64,000 bases of DNA from Trujillonella endophytica (GTDB taxonomy: Bacteria > Actinomycetota > Actinomycetes > Mycobacteriales > Geodermatophilaceae): the NCBI RefSeq assembly GCF_900110555.1, contig NZ_FOEE01000002.1:310001-374000 (forward strand), given 5' to 3'. The translations under genes were made by a program, and so were the position numbers. Shown here one piece after another: positions 53,899 to 62,452 of the stretch (position 1 is its first letter; each line of letters starts with the position of its first letter). The notes under the pieces are model-generated. The model was not told where the DNA came from. It was given only the letters and a program-made list of their open reading frames with translations, and ran no database searches.

Positions 53899-54507
53899 GT
53901 GCCCGACACCGATCCCGCTGCCACCCGGAGCCGGGTGCTCGACGTCTCGGAGCGCCTGGTGCAGACCCGCGGCTACAACGGCTTCAGCTACGGCGACGTC
54001 GCCCGCGAGCTCGGCCTCACGCGGGCCGCGCTGCACTACCACTTCGCGGGCAAGGCCGAGCTGGGCCAGGCGCTCATCGAGCGCTACGCCACCCGCTTCG
54101 CCGCCGCCCTCGCCCGGCTCGACGCCACCGCGCCCGACGCCGCGGCCAAGCTGCGCGGCTACGTGGGCCTCTACGCCGACGTGCTCGCCGCCGACCGCAT
54201 GTGCCTGTGCGGAATGCTCGCCGCCGAGCACCGCACCCTGCCCGAGCCGCTGCGCCGGGCGGTCTGCGACTTCTTCACCGCGAACACCGTGTGGCTGCGC
54301 CGGGTCCTGGAGGAGGGCTGCGCCGACGGCAGCCTGCGCTGCCCCGGCACCGCCGAGGCGACGGCGTCCGTGGTGCTGGGCACCCTCGAGGGCGCCATGC
54401 TGATCACCCGCCTGGACGGCGACCTGGCCCGGTTCACGGCGACGGCGGACCAGCTGCTGGACGGCCTCGCCGCCGTCCCGGACCGCGCGGCCCCGGCGCA
54501 CGCCTGA
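53899..54507 (+). CDS. TetR/AcrR family regulator
   Basis: The 202-aa repressor has an N-terminal HTH (RGYNGFSYGDVARELGLTRA, then ALHYHFAGKAELGQALIERY). Its C-terminal domain includes MCLCGMLAAEHRTLPEPLR, seen in a common TetR subgroup. GTG at 53899 follows GGCGGAGG. It is divergent from the cupin gene and shares the palindrome at 53858-53877, so autoregulation with cupin control is likely. Confidence 0.92.
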   Translation: MPDTDPAATRSRVLDVSERLVQTRGYNGFSYGDVARELGLTRAALHYHFAGKAELGQALIERYATRFAAALARLDATAPDAAAKLRGYVGLYADVLAADRMCLCGMLAAEHRTLPEPLRRAVCDFFTANTVWLRRVLEEGCADGSLRCPGTAEATASVVLGTLEGAMLITRLDGDLARFTATADQLLDGLAAVPDRAAPAHA

Positions 54508-54548
54508 GCCCTCGCCGTCTCCGGGCCGCGGGGTGGACCCGGCCGGGA

Positions 54549-55028
54549 TCAGCCCGCGACGACCACCCGCTCCAGCCGTTCCAGCGTCGCCGCGATCGTC
54601 GTCTCCGGGATCAGCGGCAGCCGTCCGGCCGAGCGCGCCTTCCGCTCCGCGCTCAGCCCGCTCCAGTCGAAGTAGCTGGTCACGTCCGACGCGCCCTCCC
54701 CCGCCGGCTCGACCAGGTACCCCCACACGTAGCCGATCGGTGGCCGGCCGGGCACGGTCACGCTCCACTCGAACCGCCGGCCGGGCTCGTAGGCGGTCAC
54801 CGTGTTGAGGGTCCGGTAGGCGGTGACGCCGGGGAGGTCGCCCAGCGGCGTGCGGTCCATGTCCATCTCGAACGTGTCGCCGACCGCGGTCGGCGGGGCC
54901 GCGTCGGGCGCCGCGACGAGCATCCCCGAGCCGTCGATCCGCACGTGCCCCGCGGGGTCGGACACCACCGCGAACACCGCGGCCGCGGACGCCGGGATCC
55001 GGCGCGTCACCGACACCCGCTCAGCCAC
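54549..55028 (-). CDS. SRPBCC family protein
   Basis: The 159-aa START/polyketide cyclase-like fold begins RVSVTRRIPASAAAVFAVVS, followed by NTVTAYEPGRRFEWSVTVPG and a C-terminal helix ETTIAATLERLERVV. It is the last gene of a four-gene operon, overlapping the upstream gene by 8 nt (GTG start). It may bind a hydrophobic intermediate of the pathway. Confidence 0.85.
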   Translation of the reverse strand: MAERVSVTRRIPASAAAVFAVVSDPAGHVRIDGSGMLVAAPDAAPPTAVGDTFEMDMDRTPLGDLPGVTAYRTLNTVTAYEPGRRFEWSVTVPGRPPIGYVWGYLVEPAGEGASDVTSYFDWSGLSAERKARSAGRLPLIPETTIAATLERLERVVVAG

Positions 55029-55533
55029 GGCCGGCCACCGCGCTGCCCCGGAACAGCTCCCGGGCCTCGGCCGCGCCGTCCAGCGGACGGTTGACCCGGC
55101 TCGCCACCCGCCACCCGTCCGGCCCGCGCCGGAAGTGCCACTCGTTGGCCGACAGCCGGAAGACGACGAAGTGCCCCTCGGCCTCCCGCCACTGCACGTT
55201 CATCGCGTGGTTCCAGCCCCAGGCCTCGTCGCCGCCCAGCTCGACGTGCAGCGGGGTGAGCACGTGACCGGCGCCGGCCCGGATGAGGTCCTGGTGGCCG
55301 CCGTCCACCATGCCGGCGATCTGCTCGCGACCGGTCCACACCGCGTAGGGCGGCGCCGCGTAGACGCCGTCCGGGGCCCACAGCGCCGCGGCGGCCTCCG
55401 CGTCGCCGACGTCCACCGCCGGCCCGTACCGGGTGGCGATCTGGGCGATCTGCTGCCGGTCCTCCAGCTCGCGGAGGCGCGCGGCGAGCGCCGCCACCTG
55501 CTGCTGCAGCTCGGCGACGTCGTCCTGGCTCAC
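55021..55533 (-). CDS. Nuclear transport factor 2-like (SnoaL) family protein
   Basis: The 170-aa NTF2-like fold opens with a coiled-coil-prone VAELQQQVAALAARLRELED. It continues QQIAQIATRYGPAVDVGDAE, ALWAPDGVYAAPP and NEWHFRRGPDGWRVASRVNR. Such proteins are hydratases, isomerases or ring hydroxylase-like subunits. GTG start overlaps the VOC gene stop by 4 nt. It belongs to the operon with two further pathway proteins. Confidence 0.85.
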   Translation of the reverse strand: MSQDDVAELQQQVAALAARLRELEDRQQIAQIATRYGPAVDVGDAEAAAALWAPDGVYAAPPYAVWTGREQIAGMVDGGHQDLIRAGAGHVLTPLHVELGGDEAWGWNHAMNVQWREAEGHFVVFRLSANEWHFRRGPDGWRVASRVNRPLDGAAEARELFRGSAVAGRG

Positions 55534-56399
55534 CGGGCGGCCACGAACTCGTGCCGGGCGCCGGCGAAGTCCGCGGGGTCGACGGCGAAGCCGCCGGAGA
55601 CGCAGCCCTCCCGGGTCACCCGCACCCCCCGCTCGGCGAAGTGGGCCTCGGCACGGTCGAGGTCCTCGACCGCCCACACCAGCGCGTACACCCCCGACGT
55701 CGGCGGGCGGGTGAACTCCCCGAGCACCCCGCCGGTCAGGTCGTCGGGCTGGATGAGGGCCACGTCGGCGTCGCCGAGGCGCAGCAGCACCCGCCGCGCC
55801 GGCTGGGGTGTCTCGATGCGGCCGTCGTCCAGCACCTCGCCGTCCACGTAGGTGGTGAACAGGTGGCGGGCGGCGTCGAGGTCGTGCACGACGCAGGCGA
55901 TGTGGTCCAGCCGCAGCAGGGTGGACGCCATGCCCTCGGCCCAGTCCGGCCGCCAGTTGCGCCGTTCGTAGGGGTCGTTGGGGATCGAGACGTCGCAGGC
56001 CTCGAGCAGGATGCCCCCGGTCGACTCGGGGCGGACGTAGAAGAACATCCCGTAGTTCGACGCCAGCGTGTAGCCGTCGGCGTCCAGCCGCGCGGCGACC
56101 TGCGGGCAGTCGGCGATCCGCAGCTCGAAGGAGTGCCAGCCCTCGCCGTAGCGCGCCAGGTAGCGGGAGTACGGCTTCGACAGGTCCTCGGGGTTGCGCG
56201 GCGCCATGGGCTCGACCATGTGGTCGGCGACGTAGAGCAGCGCCATGTCCCGGTCCTCGGGCTCGAAGTAGCCCTCGGCGAACACCAGGCCGCCCAGCAG
56301 GTCCTGGTAGCGCATCCGGCACGCGTCGATGTCGCGGACCGCGTGGATCGTGTGCACCACCCGCTTGACCCGGGCGGGGGCCTGCGCCGGGGCCGTCAC
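55530..56399 (-). CDS. VOC (glyoxalase/dioxygenase) superfamily protein
   Basis: The 289-aa protein has two vicinal-oxygen-chelate modules. The first begins VKRVVHTIHAVRDIDACRMR, with metal ligands expected in His and Glu. The second begins LRLDHIACVVHDLDAARHLF and ends with VYALVWAVEDLDRAEAHFAE. Two-module VOC proteins include ring-cleaving dioxygenases and epimerases. GTG start and stop overlap both neighbours by 4 nt, so the operon is co-translated. The substrate is unknown. Confidence 0.82.
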   Translation of the reverse strand: MTAPAQAPARVKRVVHTIHAVRDIDACRMRYQDLLGGLVFAEGYFEPEDRDMALLYVADHMVEPMAPRNPEDLSKPYSRYLARYGEGWHSFELRIADCPQVAARLDADGYTLASNYGMFFYVRPESTGGILLEACDVSIPNDPYERRNWRPDWAEGMASTLLRLDHIACVVHDLDAARHLFTTYVDGEVLDDGRIETPQPARRVLLRLGDADVALIQPDDLTGGVLGEFTRPPTSGVYALVWAVEDLDRAEAHFAERGVRVTREGCVSGGFAVDPADFAGARHEFVAAR

Positions 56400-56896
56400 G
56401 TGGCCAGGCCGGGCAGCGCGGCGGTGGCCTCCCGCGCCACCTCCAGCGGCGAGATCGTCGTCTGGATGCCCGACGCCAGCCCGGCGGTGACGTCGGTGCG
56501 CAGCCGGGAGAGGAACTGGGTCGAGATCTGCCACGCGTCGCCGGTCAGCCGGTAGGTCTCGTGGTAGTAGCCGTAGCCCTGGATGGGCGTGTCGGGGAAG
56601 CCCACGTAGTCGAACATCGGCCACAGGCCGGTCGCGGTGGTCGGCGACAGGATCTCCAGCACCGGCGCGTGGAACTGGTGCACGGTCGCGATCGTCCCGA
56701 TCGAGGACTGCACCATCTCCACGAACGGCGCCCGCCCCTCGACGGCCAGGCCCCCCTCGGTGGCCCACCGGAAGTCCTCGGTGAACAGCTGCCCCCAGGC
56801 CTCCCACTGCTTGGTGTCCAGCAGGTAGGAGTAGCGCGCCTTCACCTGCCGGATCGACTCGAGGGTGGACAGCTGCTCAGCCGTGTAGGTGGTCAC
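56396..56896 (-). CDS. NTF2-like (SnoaL) family protein, first operon gene
   Basis: The 166-aa NTF2-like protein has EQLSTLESIRQVKARYSYLL, WEAWGQLFTEDFRWATEGGL and YYHETYRLTGDAWQISTQFL. Ring-hydroxylating or dehydratase roles are typical. GTG at 56896 (VTTYTAEQL) is the best start; a longer reading adds a poorly conserved Arg/Gly stretch. It opens the NTF2-VOC-NTF2-SRPBCC operon and is divergent from the substrate-binding-like gene. Confidence 0.85.
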   Translation of the reverse strand: MTTYTAEQLSTLESIRQVKARYSYLLDTKQWEAWGQLFTEDFRWATEGGLAVEGRAPFVEMVQSSIGTIATVHQFHAPVLEILSPTTATGLWPMFDYVGFPDTPIQGYGYYHETYRLTGDAWQISTQFLSRLRTDVTAGLASGIQTTISPLEVAREATAALPGLAT

Positions 56897-56982
56897 GATC
56901 GGCGATCCTCGCCGCCCGCCGACCCATGTGGCAAGCCTCACGGTAAGCCCATACTGGCGGCCCCCGTCCCCAGGAGGTCCGT

Positions 56983-58026
56983 GTGCCCGAGCCCTACCGC
57001 GTCGGCGTGCTGAACGACCTGGCGACCGGCCCCGGCGGCCCGGCCGACGACCCCGTCGACCTGCTGCGGCTGCCCGTGGACGAGCTGCTGGACGCCGGCC
57101 GGCTGGACCGCGACGTCGAGTTCGTCCCCGCGTACGGCCTGGGCCTGCCGGAGGGGACGGCGGCCGCGGTGGAGCGGGCCTACGCGCGCCTGGTCGACGA
57201 CGACGTGCTGCTGGTCGTGGGCCCGGCGATCGGCGACAACGCGCTGGTCGTGACCCCGCTGGCCGAGCGCCACCGGCTGCCCACGATCAACTGGGCGGGC
57301 ACCGAGCGCGGCCGCGGCGAGTACATGTTCCACCTGCAGGTCGGCTCGCACGAGGACGAGTCGCTCGTGATCGCCCGCCACCTCGCCGAGGTGGGCGCGC
57401 GCCGGGTGGGCGTCGTCCACGACCGCTCCCCCATCGGCCGGCGACACCTGCAGTTCCTCCAGGACGAGGCCGACGTCCTCGGCCTGCGGCTCTCCGGCAC
57501 CGCCGGGATCGCCGTCACGGCCGACGACGCCACCGCGGAGGTCGGGGCGGTGCTCGGCGGCGCGGACGCCGTCGTCTACCTCGGGCTCGGGCTGGCCGCG
57601 CCGCCGGTCGCGCGGGCGGTGACGGCCTCGGGCTTCGCCGGGCCGCGGGTCATGAACACCTGCGGGCTGCGCGGCTACGCGCCGGAGTTCGCCCGGATCA
57701 TCGACGGCTGGGTGTACGTCGACATGCACTCCGACGGCAATGCCACGCTCGCGGCGCTGCGCCGGCGCCTCGGGCCGCGGGACCGCCCCGGCTTCTCCGT
57801 CGCCTACCAGTACGACATGGGCCGGCTGGTCGCCGAGGGCCTCGCCCGCGCGCCCGAGCGCACCCGGGACGGCGTCCGCGACGGGCTCGAGGCGGTCAAG
57901 TGGCTGCCGGCCGCGCAGGGGCACGACGGCACCCTGCTCGGCTTCGGCCACCGCGACCGGGGCGCCCTGCACGGCCGGTACCTCGTGCTCCGCCAGTGGC
58001 GGGACGGCGTCTCGGTCGAGCTGTAG
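56983..58026 (+). CDS. Substrate-binding (Peripla_BP/AmiC-like) protein without signal peptide
   Basis: The 347-aa protein has the two-lobe periplasmic-binding fold of the branched-chain amino acid/amide receptor family: RVGVLNDLATGPGG, LLVVGPAIGDNALVVTPLAE, RRVGVVHDRSPIGRRHLQFL and VVYLGLGLAAPPVARAVTAS. It starts directly at the fold with MPEPYRVGV and has no signal peptide or lipobox, so it is probably cytoplasmic. GTG at 56983 has AGGAGG upstream. No ABC transporter gene is near. An AmiC-like sensor role for the adjacent operon is a reasonable guess. Confidence 0.75.
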   Translation: MPEPYRVGVLNDLATGPGGPADDPVDLLRLPVDELLDAGRLDRDVEFVPAYGLGLPEGTAAAVERAYARLVDDDVLLVVGPAIGDNALVVTPLAERHRLPTINWAGTERGRGEYMFHLQVGSHEDESLVIARHLAEVGARRVGVVHDRSPIGRRHLQFLQDEADVLGLRLSGTAGIAVTADDATAEVGAVLGGADAVVYLGLGLAAPPVARAVTASGFAGPRVMNTCGLRGYAPEFARIIDGWVYVDMHSDGNATLAALRRRLGPRDRPGFSVAYQYDMGRLVAEGLARAPERTRDGVRDGLEAVKWLPAAQGHDGTLLGFGHRDRGALHGRYLVLRQWRDGVSVEL

Positions 58027-58045
58027 CGCGCCGGCCGCCGGCGCG
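58027..58045 (+). terminator. Short stem-loop after the substrate-binding gene
   Basis: CGCGCCGG and CCGGCGCG pair around a 3-nt loop directly after the stop codon. Confidence 0.45.
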
Positions 58046-58169
58046 GGTCGGCGGCGCGGTCATCGGCGCCGGTCGGCGGCGACCGTTGGACGCCGGCGGC
58101 CCACATCGGGCGCCGAAACGGGCCACCGGGGTTCGACGGTCGCCCGCCCCGCCGCCCGGGCGGCGACGC

Positions 58170-59168
58170 TCAGGCGGCGGGCTCGGACTCCGGCGCCACC
58201 GGCAGCCCCAGCCGCTCGAACAGCCCCGAGTCGAGGTCGAGGAAGCTGGAGATGTGGGTGATCCGCCCGTCGTCCACCTCGAGGACGTGCAGCGCCCACG
58301 GCACGTGGCCCCCGCCGTCGGTGGGCCGGTACTGCGCGAACGCCGGCGACCCGTTGGCGCTGACCTCGATCAGGCGCGAGTTCCGGCACGCCGAGCCCGG
58401 GCCGAGCATCCACGTGCCGATGTCCTCGCGGCCGCGCAGCCACATCTCGAACGGCGGCATGTGCTGCGTCGCGTCCTCGTGCAGCAGGGCCACGAACGCC
58501 TCGATGTCGTAGCGGAGGAAGGCGTCGAGGTAGCGGTCGAGCAGCTCGCGGTGGTCGGCGTCCAGCGGGCGCTCGTCGAGCTCCCCGCCGACGGCGGCCA
58601 GGGTCGCCCGCGCCCGCTGCAGCGCGCTGTTGACCGACGCGACCGTTGACTCCAGCAGCGTGGCGACCTCGTCGGCCTTCCACCGCAGCACGTCGCGCAG
58701 CAGCAGCACCGCGCGCTGCCGGGGCGGCAGGTGCTGCAGCGCCGCGACGAAGGCCAGCCGGATCGACTCGCGGGCAACCGCTTGCTCGGCCGGGTCGGCG
58801 TCCTCCGGCACGACCTGGCGGTCCAGCACCGGCTCGACCCACGCGTCGGCCGGCTTCTTCGCGGCCAGCGAGGCCTCCACCGGCTGCCACGACGTGCCCG
58901 ACAGGTCCATCGGCAGCGCGCGCCGCTTGCGGCCGTTGAGCTGGTCCAGGCACACGTTCGTCGCGATCCGGTACAGCCACGAGCGCAGCGCCGAGCGGCC
59001 CTCGAAGTCGGCCAGCCCCCGCCAGGCCCGCACCATCGTCTCCTGCACCGCGTCGTCCGCGTCGAAGGAGGACCCGAGCATGCGGTAGCAGTAGCCGGTG
59101 AGCTCCCGGCGGTGCTCGAGCAGGCGCGGGTCGAGCTCGCCGGTCTGGCCGGGCAGGACGGTCGTCAC
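58170..59168 (-). CDS. sigG: ECF-type sigma-70 factor with SnoaL-like C-terminus (SigG type)
   Basis: The 332-aa protein has sigma region 2 (LTGYCYRMLGSSFDADDAVQ, then RAWRGLADFEGRSALRSWLY) and region 4 (LPPRQRAVLLLRDVLRWKAD, then EVATLLESTVASVNSALQRA). It ends with a SnoaL-like domain of about 130 residues (LLDRYLDAFLRYDIEAFVAL, LHEDATQHMPPFEMWLRGRE). This is the SigG/SigJ-like architecture, in which the C-terminal domain modulates activity instead of an anti-sigma factor. GTG at 59168 has AGGAGG upstream. No anti-sigma gene is adjacent. Confidence 0.88.
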   Translation of the reverse strand: MTTVLPGQTGELDPRLLEHRRELTGYCYRMLGSSFDADDAVQETMVRAWRGLADFEGRSALRSWLYRIATNVCLDQLNGRKRRALPMDLSGTSWQPVEASLAAKKPADAWVEPVLDRQVVPEDADPAEQAVARESIRLAFVAALQHLPPRQRAVLLLRDVLRWKADEVATLLESTVASVNSALQRARATLAAVGGELDERPLDADHRELLDRYLDAFLRYDIEAFVALLHEDATQHMPPFEMWLRGREDIGTWMLGPGSACRNSRLIEVSANGSPAFAQYRPTDGGGHVPWALHVLEVDDGRITHISSFLDLDSGLFERLGLPVAPESEPAA

Positions 59169-59243
59169 GGCTCCTCCTGGTGGTCGGTCTCTGGCGGGCA
59201 GCCAGCTCACCACAGGAGGACGACAGAACGGGAGCCCCTCCGC

Positions 59244-60881
59244 CTACTGGTAGCTGACCAGGTCGGGCACGGGGTCCACCTGCGCCACCGTCTGCTCGGG
59301 CGTGAGCATCGGCAGGTCCTCGTCGACGAAGTTCTTCCACCCCCACCAGACCGGCGGCGCGTCCCGGTGCAGCGCCTGCCAGGTGGCCTGCTTGTCGCCC
59401 TGCGAGCCCTGCCCGTCGGCGTGGATGAGGACGGCCAGCTCGTCGCGCGAGGTGTCCAGCCGCTCCCGGCCCGGGATCATGTCGAGCCGGAACTGGTGGA
59501 GCACCAGCAGCTTCTGCGGCAGCGCGTTCTCCCGGGTCAGGTCCGCCAGCCAGGTCACGACGCGGTTGACCTCCTCGACGTCCACCGAGCCGATCTGGGT
59601 CAGGTGCACCTCGTTCGGGCCCAGCCGCCACTCCGGGTCCAGCGCGAGCCCCACGTGCGGCAGCTCCAGCAGCTCGCGGTAGCGCTCGGCCTGGGTGACG
59701 TAGTCGGTGCGGCCCGGCTGCAGGTCGAGGAAGACGTAGACGCCGGCCTCGCCCGCCGCCTCCACCCAGGGCCGCAGCACCGCGACGTCGGCCTCGGCGG
59801 AGTAGTCGCCGTCCGCCCCGGGGGCCGACGAGGCCACCGTCGCGATGATCTCGAACGCCGGGACGACGGGCACGTCGACCAGCGGCTCGTAGGCGGCGGC
59901 GTGCTGCCGCGCCCGGTCGATCGCGCCGGCCGCGTCCTGCTCGCCCAGCAGGCCGAGCGCCGCGGTGCCGGGATGGCCGTAGAGCGCGACCAGCATCCGG
60001 CCGGGGAACAGCAGCTGACCCCCGCCGGGCAGCTGGGCGCCGGTGGCGGCGGCGGCGAGCTTCCAGTCCAGCCCGTCCTCGGCGGCCAGGTCGGCGCCGA
60101 GCGCCAGCACGGTGGCGGCCTCGGTCCCCGCGAGCAGCTCCACCAGGTCGGCGGAGGCCCGCGGATCGGTGGCCCCACCGGTGACGTGCACCCGCGCCCC
60201 GGCCGCGCGCGCGGTGGCGACACCGGCCAGCGCCTCGGGGGCGCCCGTGGTGAGCACCAGGGTGTCGGACAGCGGCTCGCCCCGGTCGACGTCGGGCAGC
60301 CGGCCGTCGCCCCCGCCGCCGGGCGCCCCGCCCTCGGGCACCAGCGCGACCGGCTCACCGGGGTCGAGCGCGGCCACCGCGGCGACCCCGTCGTCCTCGG
60401 CCACTTCCTGGGCGTCGCCGAGGTCGAGCCCGGTCGCACCCTCGACGGCGCCGGGGTCGGCCGCCACCGCCACGACGTCCACCCCGGCGTCCTCCGCGGT
60501 GGCCTCGCCGACGGCCAGCACCGTCGTCGTCCCCAGCCGGGCGAGTTCCTCGGCGACGGCGGGGGCGGCGCCCTCGGCGGGCTCGAGCAGCAGCGGCACT
60601 CCGAGCCCGGCAGCCGCGGAGGCGCCCAGCAGCTCCCCGGCCCGGTCGCCGTCCCGGGCGAGGACGGCGACGTCGGCCCGCTCGAACAGCGCCCGGCTGG
60701 CCGCGGCCGCCGCGGCCACCGGATCGGCGTCGCCGACCACGGTGAGCCGCTGGTCGGGGGCCCGCGTGCCGACCGAGGCCGCGGCCGGGCCCGGGCCCGC
60801 CGGCTGCTCCGGCTCGTCGTCGGCGCCGCTGGAGCAGGCGGCCACGAGCAGCAGCGACAGTCCGGCCGCCCAGGTCCTCAT
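59244..60881 (-). CDS. Lipoprotein with cell-wall-binding-repeat-like N-terminus and TIM-barrel-like C-terminus
   Basis: The 545-aa protein starts MRTWAAGLSLLLVAACSSG with lipobox VAAC, so it is a surface lipoprotein. The N-terminal region (SRALFERADVAVLARDGDRA, LGVPLLLEP, LARLGTTTVLAVGEA) resembles cell wall binding repeat 2 modules. The C-terminal part (FEIIATVASSAPGADGDYSA, GVYVFLDLQPGRTDYV, LALDPEWRLGPNEVHLTQIG, VWWGWKNFVDEDLP) looks like a TIM-barrel hydrolase-like domain. Function is unknown; a cell-envelope role is inferred. Confidence 0.75.
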   Translation of the reverse strand: MRTWAAGLSLLLVAACSSGADDEPEQPAGPGPAAASVGTRAPDQRLTVVGDADPVAAAAAASRALFERADVAVLARDGDRAGELLGASAAAGLGVPLLLEPAEGAAPAVAEELARLGTTTVLAVGEATAEDAGVDVVAVAADPGAVEGATGLDLGDAQEVAEDDGVAAVAALDPGEPVALVPEGGAPGGGGDGRLPDVDRGEPLSDTLVLTTGAPEALAGVATARAAGARVHVTGGATDPRASADLVELLAGTEAATVLALGADLAAEDGLDWKLAAAATGAQLPGGGQLLFPGRMLVALYGHPGTAALGLLGEQDAAGAIDRARQHAAAYEPLVDVPVVPAFEIIATVASSAPGADGDYSAEADVAVLRPWVEAAGEAGVYVFLDLQPGRTDYVTQAERYRELLELPHVGLALDPEWRLGPNEVHLTQIGSVDVEEVNRVVTWLADLTRENALPQKLLVLHQFRLDMIPGRERLDTSRDELAVLIHADGQGSQGDKQATWQALHRDAPPVWWGWKNFVDEDLPMLTPEQTVAQVDPVPDLVSYQ

Positions 60882-61123
60882 GCGCACGACAGCTCGCCTC
60901 CCCCGGCCCGGGGGCGGACGCGGGCTCCGTTGCCGGCATCCACCCCGAGGGCCGGGACCGACCCTAACGAGCGGGACGGGACCGGGCCTGGACACGGGGA
61001 ACACCGGCCGGGGAGCATCCCGGGTGAGATGGACGCCGAATCCCGACCGTCGGGCCAGCCCGACACCCGACCGGCCGGGTCGCCGGATCGGCCCGGAGCC
61101 GCCACCGCACCAGGCTCGACGGC

Positions 61124-62452
61124 ATGAGCACCGAGATCCTCATGACCCCCGAGACGCTCCGGCCGCCACCGGCGACGACCGCGCTCCCGGCCCCCCGGCG
61201 GCGGGGCTTCCTCCGCCAGGTCGCGATCGACACCGGCTACGCGCTCGCCTCCTTCCCGCTGGCGATCGTCGCGTTCGTCGTCGTCGTCACCGGCCTCTCC
61301 GTCGGGGCCGGGCTGCTGGTGATCTGGGTGGGTGTCGCCGTGCTGGCCCTGACCCTCGTCGCGGCCCGCGGCCTGGCCACCGCCGAGCGCGCGTGGCTGC
61401 CGTCCGTGCTGCGCCGCGAGCTGCCCCGCCCGGCCTACCGGCGGGCCGAGGGCTCCCCGCTGCGCCGGCTGCTCACCCCGCTGCGCGACGCCCAGTCCTG
61501 GCTGGACGCGCTGCACGCCCTGATCCGCTTCCCGTTCGCGATCCTGGCGTTCGTCGTGACGGTGACGTTCTGGTCGGTCGCGCTGGGCGGGCTGACCTAC
61601 GGCGCCTGGGACTGGACGCTGCCGGACGCGAGCACGACCCCCGACAACGAGGACCTGCTCGAGCTGCTGGGCCAGGAGAGCACCGCGGGCCGGCGCATCC
61701 TGTTCTACGCGCTGATCGGGCTGGCGTTCGCGCTGGTACTGCCCTTCGCCGTCCGCGGGGTGGCGGTGCTGCAGGCCCAGCTGGGCCGGGCGCTGCTGAC
61801 CTCCCGGGCGGCCGCGCAGGAGCAGATCGACCGGGCCACGCAGGGCCGGGACGCGGCCGTCGCCGCCGAGGCCGTGGCGCTGCGCCGGCTGGAGCGCGAC
61901 ATCCACGACGGCCCGCAGCAGCACCTCGTCCGCCTGGGCATGGACCTCGCCCGCGCGCAGCGCCAGCTCGACCGCGATCCCGCCGCCGCCCGGAGCACGC
62001 TCGGCGAGGCGGCCGGCCTGGCCCGCGAGGCGCTGGAGGAGCTGCGCGCCCTCTCCCGCGGCATCGCCCCGCCGGTGCTGGCCGACCGCGGCCTGGCCGC
62101 CGCGCTGGCCGCGCTCGCCGCCCGGTCCCCCGTGCCCGTCGAGCTCGCCGTCGACCTGCCCGCGGAGCGGCTCGCGCCGGTGACGGAGAACACCGCCTAC
62201 TTCGTGGTCAGCGAGGCGCTGGCCAACGTGGCCAAGCACAGCGGCGCGCAGCTGTGCCGCGTCGGCGTCTCCCGGGACGACGGGACGCTGCGGGTCGTCG
62301 TGGAGGACGACGGCACCGGAGGTGCGGTCGCCGCCCCCGGGCACGGGCTGGCCGGGCTGACCGACCGGCTGCGCGCGGCCGACGGCGCCCTGACCGTGGA
62401 CAGCCCGCGCGGCGGCCCCACCCGGCTCACGGCGGAGGTGCCGCTCGCGTGA
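61124..62452 (+). CDS. Sensor histidine kinase (NarL-type, HisKA_3)
   Basis: The 442-aa kinase has an N-terminal sensor domain with four hydrophobic helices (YALASFPLAIVAFVVVVTGL, VGVAVLALTLVAARGL, PFAILAFVVTVTFWSVALGG, ILFYALIGLAFALVLPFAVR). Next are a dimerisation helix with phospho-acceptor His in RRLERDIHDGPQQHLVRLGM and an ATPase domain (YFVVSEALANVAKHSGAQLC, GHGLAGLTDRLRAADGALTV). The stop overlaps the regulator start by 4 nt. The signal is unknown, and no transporter is next to it. Confidence 0.93.
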   Translation: MSTEILMTPETLRPPPATTALPAPRRRGFLRQVAIDTGYALASFPLAIVAFVVVVTGLSVGAGLLVIWVGVAVLALTLVAARGLATAERAWLPSVLRRELPRPAYRRAEGSPLRRLLTPLRDAQSWLDALHALIRFPFAILAFVVTVTFWSVALGGLTYGAWDWTLPDASTTPDNEDLLELLGQESTAGRRILFYALIGLAFALVLPFAVRGVAVLQAQLGRALLTSRAAAQEQIDRATQGRDAAVAAEAVALRRLERDIHDGPQQHLVRLGMDLARAQRQLDRDPAAARSTLGEAAGLAREALEELRALSRGIAPPVLADRGLAAALAALAARSPVPVELAVDLPAERLAPVTENTAYFVVSEALANVAKHSGAQLCRVGVSRDDGTLRVVVEDDGTGGAVAAPGHGLAGLTDRLRAADGALTVDSPRGGPTRLTAEVPLA

